Origin: Candidatus Nitrosopelagicus brevis
Lineage (GTDB): Archaea > Thermoproteota > Nitrososphaeria > Nitrososphaerales > Nitrosopumilaceae
Direction of reading: 5' to 3'
Assembly: GCF_000812185.1 (NCBI RefSeq)
Contig: NZ_CP007026.1
Span: 390,426-454,425, forward strand
DNA: 64,000 nt
This document shows, piece after piece, positions 60,369 through 64,000 of the stretch. Position 1 is the stretch's first letter. The number at the start of each line of letters is the position of its first letter. The notes under the pieces are model-generated. The model was not told the DNA's origin. It did no database searches and saw nothing but the letters and a program-made list of their open reading frames with translations. Both the position numbers and the translations under genes were made by a program.

Positions 60369-61289
60369 ATGTTAGAAATGCTTAGAACTGAACTTCATTG
60401 TCACAATGTTTTCTCAAATGGCCATGTGGGTGATTTGGAACCACCTTTTGACTGCAACGTTACTGTCAACGAACAATTACAAAAAGCACTAGATTCAAAA
60501 TTAGATGTACTATTTGTTACAAATCATAACACTCTGGATGGATTCAAACAAATGACTGATTACAAAAACAGCCATGAAAAGTTCTCCAATGTCAAAGTAT
60601 ATCCTGCTGTCGAAATAACTACTGACAAAGAGGCACATGTACTTGTTTATGGTTTACAAGAAGAAATCAAATCCTCTCAAAGTATTGATGAGATTCTTGA
60701 TGCTGCAAAATCACAGGATGCTGTAACAATTGCTCCACATCCATTTAGTTTGATTGACGCCTTACGCGATGATTCATTAAAATGTGATTTGTTTGAGATT
60801 TTCAATAGCGCCAATATTGACATTTATTCAAACAAAAAAGCAGAAGTTTTTGCCAAAGAACATAATCTCTTAACTATAGCTGGAAGTGATTCTCATGTTG
60901 CATCTACAATTGGAAGATGCACCAATTTGATAAATTCTGAAAATAACCTAGATGATATACTATATGCAATGAAAAAAGGTAAAATCTCAATTGAAAAAAT
61001 GGAATACGTAACGCGTCGTGAAGTATTAGAACATCTTCAGTATAAAATTGAAAATTCTAAAGAATACATAGATCAATATGTTAAGGAATTTTATCCAAAA
61101 TACTTCCGCCTATTCAATTCCATGTACAAATTCTATATGTTTACTAAAAACTCATTTGTTTGGGATGTTGCATTCAAACTTGCCTTATTTGGATTAAGAA
61201 GAATTTCTTATAAAATTAATTTTGAAGGCTATGATCCTTATGCATTTAGAACTCGTGATATCCCGACGATTACTAAGATGGTCATCTAA
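60369..61289 (+). CDS. PHP-domain phosphoesterase
   Basis: A 306-aa protein. PHP metal-binding motifs: ELHCHNVFSNGH near the N-terminus, LFVTNHNTLDGF, PAVEITTDKEAHVLVYG, APHPFS and AGSDSHVA. The C-terminal third (after about 210) is a separate basic helical part of unknown role. Substrates of archaeal PHP proteins are diverse (phosphates, nucleotides). It follows cofE on the same strand. Confidence 0.87.
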   Translation: MLEMLRTELHCHNVFSNGHVGDLEPPFDCNVTVNEQLQKALDSKLDVLFVTNHNTLDGFKQMTDYKNSHEKFSNVKVYPAVEITTDKEAHVLVYGLQEEIKSSQSIDEILDAAKSQDAVTIAPHPFSLIDALRDDSLKCDLFEIFNSANIDIYSNKKAEVFAKEHNLLTIAGSDSHVASTIGRCTNLINSENNLDDILYAMKKGKISIEKMEYVTRREVLEHLQYKIENSKEYIDQYVKEFYPKYFRLFNSMYKFYMFTKNSFVWDVAFKLALFGLRRISYKINFEGYDPYAFRTRDIPTITKMVI

Positions 61290-61352
61290 TTTCTAGATAA
61301 TCTGAAAAGAATTAGATTTTAATATAGACATACTATATTTTTATTAGATAAA

Positions 61353-61586
61353 ATGTCAGAACCAGAAAAAACATTAGATGTAAGAGGATTATACTGTCCT
61401 TCTCCTGCAATGCAAACTGTAGTTGAATTATCAAAAATGCAGGTTGGTCAAGTACTTCTTGTATTAGCAGATGATCCTGCTGCTGAAGATGACATCACAG
61501 ATTTATGTAGAACTCGTGGTCATGAACTTGTACAATTGAATAAAAACGGTAGTGATCTGGAATTTACAATTAAAAAAATAAAATAA
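61353..61586 (+). CDS. TusA-family sulfur carrier protein
   Basis: A 77-aa TusA/SirA-like protein. The persulfide cysteine is in LDVRGLYCPSPAMQT, followed by the two-helix/four-strand pattern (VGQVLLVLADDPAAEDDI). It would pass sulfur for tRNA thiolation, cofactors or Fe-S assembly. It is convergent with thioredoxin reductase (2-bp gap). Confidence 0.9.
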   Translation: MSEPEKTLDVRGLYCPSPAMQTVVELSKMQVGQVLLVLADDPAAEDDITDLCRTRGHELVQLNKNGSDLEFTIKKIK

Positions 61587-61588
61587 TC

Positions 61589-62596
61589 TTATTTTTGTTC
61601 TGATAGATATTTGTCAACATCAATTGCAGACATACAACCAAATCCTGCTGCAGTAACTGCTTGTCTGTATCTGTGATCATGAACGTCTCCTGCAGTGAAA
61701 ACTCCTTTTACACTTGTTTCTGTATTTTGTTTCTGAATGATGTATCCATTTTCATCCATCTCCAATTGATTTTTGAATAATTCTGTATTTGGTTCATGAC
61801 CAATTGCTACAAAAACTCCTCCCATCTCCAGGGTTTTATTTTCCCCAGTTTTTGTGTCTTTTAGAATAATCTGTTGAACTTTTTGGTCACCTTTGATATC
61901 TTCAATAACGCTGTTCCAATGAACTTCGATATTCTCGTTGCTTAATGCACGATCTTGCATGATTTTACTTGCTCTAAATGCATCTCGTCTGTGAATGATG
62001 TGAACCTTTGATGCAAATTTTGTAAGAAATGTTGCTTCTTCCATACAAGTATCTCCTCCTCCGACAACTGCAATGTCTTGATTTCTGAAAAATGCACCAT
62101 CACATGTTGCACAATATGAAACTCCTTTTCCGCTAAATGTTTGCTCACCTTCTATGCCAATTTTTCTTGGTGTGGCACCTGTACAAACTATTACGGCTTT
62201 TGCTTCATATTCTTCTGAACCTGTTAAAACCTTGAATGGTTTTGCACGGAAATCTACATTCACAACCACATCATCGATAATTGTGGTGTTCATTCGTTCT
62301 GCTTGTTTTCTCATTGTCAACATTAAATCTGGTCCCATAATTCCTTCATCAAATCCTGGATAATTTTCAACATCTGTTGTATTCATTAACTGACCGCCCG
62401 GCAAAAGCCCTGAAATTATTAGTGTATCATGTCTTGCTCTTGAACAATAAATTCCTGCAGTGTATCCTGCAGGTCCTGCACCAATTATAATTACATCATA
62501 CGATGTCTTTGTTTTTTTTGGAAAATCTGGAGTCTTTGGTTCATCATTTGAACCTCTATCTTCCATAACTAGTGAACTATCATCTCCTGACATCAT
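61589..62596 (-). CDS. trxB: Thioredoxin reductase
   Basis: A 335-aa FAD enzyme. A non-standard N-terminal extension of about 30 aa precedes VIIIGAGPAGYTAGIYCSRA. The redox motif is CATCDGAFF; the NADPH motif is AVVGGGDTCMEEA; FAD motif II is GVFTAGDVHDH. It reduces thioredoxin with NADPH. The extension (MMSGDDSSLVMED) may be untranslated if an internal start is used. Confidence 0.94.
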   Translation of the reverse strand: MMSGDDSSLVMEDRGSNDEPKTPDFPKKTKTSYDVIIIGAGPAGYTAGIYCSRARHDTLIISGLLPGGQLMNTTDVENYPGFDEGIMGPDLMLTMRKQAERMNTTIIDDVVVNVDFRAKPFKVLTGSEEYEAKAVIVCTGATPRKIGIEGEQTFSGKGVSYCATCDGAFFRNQDIAVVGGGDTCMEEATFLTKFASKVHIIHRRDAFRASKIMQDRALSNENIEVHWNSVIEDIKGDQKVQQIILKDTKTGENKTLEMGGVFVAIGHEPNTELFKNQLEMDENGYIIQKQNTETSVKGVFTAGDVHDHRYRQAVTAAGFGCMSAIDVDKYLSEQK

Positions 62597-62625
62597 AATG
62601 ATTTACTTTATGATTATAATTTAAA

Positions 62626-63420
62626 TCAATTTAGATTTGCTAAGATCTCATTGTGTTTTTTACATAGTTTGTTTATTTCAAGTTGTGAGAATAAAAGATC
62701 CTTTTGCCAATGAGCGTTATTTAATCTACATTCAATATCTTCACAAAATGATTCTCCTGTTATATTGTAAAAAATGACTTGTAAGATGTAACCTTCCAAA
62801 ACTTTGGTCAATCTTTTATCGTTATATTCTAAAAATTTGTCTTTGTATTTCTCTTTAGCAGACTCGATGTCTAACCCTTGTGTTCTTAACTTCATTACTT
62901 CAAAATAGTATTCTTTTGGCTTTGCCGGGGCTTCAATAATTCCGGTGGTAGAAATGATTGAAGGGTTTGCACAAATCACCGCTCTGGCATGATACCTTTT
63001 ATCATTTTCATCAAATGTACATGTCAATCTATTTGTTAGAATGATGTGTAATACTTCGTTATCTTTATTGAGATATCTAAGAATTTTTTGTAATTCAAAA
63101 CCATCATACATGAAAACTTCACTAATCTCTTGTGCATTTTCAACCTTGGTTGTGGAATTCATTACTGAAGAATCTCCGCACAACTTTTTTTCAAATTCAA
63201 TTTCATCATCACTTGCCCCATACTCTGAAAATGGATTTTTAATATCTGTGATACGAATATTTGATAATTTTTTGATATCTTCAAGACTGAATTCTTTGAA
63301 AACATTATTTTTTATCTCAACTTTGATTGGAAATTTTTCTTCTAAAAACTCTGTTAATAATTCTGTATTAATTTCAGAAATTGCTGGTTCTTTGTATAAT
63401 ATGATTTTTTTTAAGTTCAA
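62626..63420 (-). CDS. Conserved protein, possible DUF6775-type metallopeptidase-like
   Basis: A 264-aa protein. The C-terminal region has ESFCEDIECRLNNAHWQKDL and LCKKHNEIL, a Cys/His pattern that I associate loosely with the archaeal DUF6775 group described as putative metallopeptidases. An HExxH motif is not visible. The middle shows LHIILTNRLTCTFDENDKRY and HARAVICANPSIISTTG. Recognition is from memory and should be checked. It lies 5 bp downstream of the thi4 stop. Confidence 0.6.
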   Translation of the reverse strand: MNLKKIILYKEPAISEINTELLTEFLEEKFPIKVEIKNNVFKEFSLEDIKKLSNIRITDIKNPFSEYGASDDEIEFEKKLCGDSSVMNSTTKVENAQEISEVFMYDGFELQKILRYLNKDNEVLHIILTNRLTCTFDENDKRYHARAVICANPSIISTTGIIEAPAKPKEYYFEVMKLRTQGLDIESAKEKYKDKFLEYNDKRLTKVLEGYILQVIFYNITGESFCEDIECRLNNAHWQKDLLFSQLEINKLCKKHNEILANLN

Positions 63421-63425
63421 ATAGA

Positions 63426-64000
63426 TTATTTTGGAATTTGATTCTCAAATTCTTTAATCTTTTGATCAGTAACCTCTGCTGCTCTTTTTCCAGAGTATAA
63501 CATTGAACCAAATGTTGGTCCCATTCTTGCTAATCCATGTGTCTCAGTTACTGACATTCCTGCAGCAACCAATCCTGGATATATCTCTCCTGTCTTGTGT
63601 ACTACGTGTTCTTCGCCATCTTCTACCCACATTGGATTCATTCCTTTCCATTCCACTAGTTGTCTATCTACTAATCTTTTTACTGCAACTGAGTCGTGGC
63701 CTGATGCATCAATGATCATTTTTGCTTCCAATGCAACAGGATCTACACATGTAATGTTTCTTGGCAATGCTGAGACTGGCATCCAGTTAACAACGATTCC
63801 TGCAACTCTTCCATGTCTCATAACTAAATCGTCAAACTTTGTTAAATTCAAAAATTTTACTCCTGCATCACATGCTGCTCCAATTAATTTAGAAACTGCA
63901 TGTGGTCCTGGTGTAAGATATAATCCCTCGCCAACTTTTTTGTATGGGATACCTAATTCATCCCAAATTTTTTGTGCTGGTGCACGTACTGTTACTGGAT
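63426..64000 (-). CDS. thi4: Thiamine thiazole synthase, C-terminal part (cut by window edge)
   Basis: The minus-strand frame is open to the window end; about 191 residues are visible. Upstream of the first in-window candidate start it reads WDELGIPYKKVGEGLYLTPG, clearly the same protein, so the visible part is only the C-terminal two thirds. THI4 features: IIDASGHDSV, WVEDGEEHVVHKTGEIYPGL and MGPTFGSMLYSGKRAAE. A cysteine sits at NITCVDPVALEAK where yeast THI4 has its sulfur-donating Cys205 and methanogen enzymes have His. Makes the thiazole of thiamine. Confidence 0.92.
   Translation of the reverse strand, partial: PVTVRAPAQKIWDELGIPYKKVGEGLYLTPGPHAVSKLIGAACDAGVKFLNLTKFDDLVMRHGRVAGIVVNWMPVSALPRNITCVDPVALEAKMIIDASGHDSVAVKRLVDRQLVEWKGMNPMWVEDGEEHVVHKTGEIYPGLVAAGMSVTETHGLARMGPTFGSMLYSGKRAAEVTDQKIKEFENQIPK

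Overview
The window reads as a stretch of a marine ammonia-oxidising archaeon (Nitrososphaerota/Thaumarchaeota, Nitrosopumilus-like). The DNA is A+T-rich and densely coded. It carries archaeal information-processing genes (Rpo7, Spt4, aEF-1beta, Cdc48, Pth2, Nre, Alba, archaeal ProS, GTP-dependent dephospho-CoA kinase) and archaeal versions of the shikimate pathway. It also carries thaumarchaeal hallmarks: several cupredoxins with a C-x2-H-P-W-M motif, a thaumarchaeosortase-like protein with a PEF-type C-terminal sorting signal, and W-rich secreted repeats. Many genes have a T/A-rich box centred about 26-27 nt upstream of the start codon, which is the spacing expected for leaderless mRNAs. I used that spacing to choose several starts. 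No rRNA, CRISPR array, insertion sequence or phage is visible.

Layout. 1-5.2 kb: aromatic amino acid pathway on the minus strand (ADH synthase, DHQ synthase II, aroD, aroE, shikimate kinase, aroA), split by a plus-strand secreted protein. 5.3-7.8 kb: MqnC and a UbiD-family decarboxylase, both fitting futalosine menaquinone synthesis. 8.6-11.7 kb: the most unusual region, four paralogous proteins sharing a GGPHxHDEKP-like box and a C-terminal tail ending in NTGH, arranged around a long-chain flavodoxin. 11.8-15.9 kb: peroxiredoxin, aquaporin, tRNA-Arg(GCG), nadA/nadC, spt4/rpo7. 16-20 kb: Mrp ATPase, dephospho-CoA kinase, a candidate C/D box sRNA, a SprT-like protein and a proton-pumping pyrophosphatase. 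20-24.5 kb: copper/respiration theme with cupredoxins, a JAMM protein and heme O synthase. 24.5-32.4 kb: cdc48, aEF-1beta, geranylgeranyl reductase, pth2, a secreted beta-propeller, truD, msrA.

32-43.8 kb: membrane and exported proteins, a plastocyanin-like protein, alcohol dehydrogenase, a YyaL-type thioredoxin protein, a run of thaumarchaeal hypothetical genes, a DEAD-box helicase with a hairpin next to its start, and a DsbA-like protein paired with a Cys-bearing membrane protein. 43.8-50 kb: BtuF-like protein, Nre and DinB (both ending in PCNA-binding motifs) around the archaeosortase, an Alba protein with a (PEAQ)9 extension, LysE, PAC2. 50-64 kb: inositol-phosphate synthase, SMC, a beta-hydroxyacid dehydrogenase, ProS, a phosphoserine phosphatase-like HAD protein, CofE, a PHP protein, TusA, thioredoxin reductase and the 3' part of thi4.

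The best candidate for an undescribed system is the 8.6-11.7 kb family. Its members shuffle a few modules, share near-identical DNA blocks, and three of the four end in the same palindromic terminator. Other points worth checking are the candidate sRNA after the DPCK gene, a cupredoxin gene whose signal peptide has no canonical start codon, two genes too short for usual gene calls (52 and 50 aa), and the Ser-for-Cys archaeosortase.
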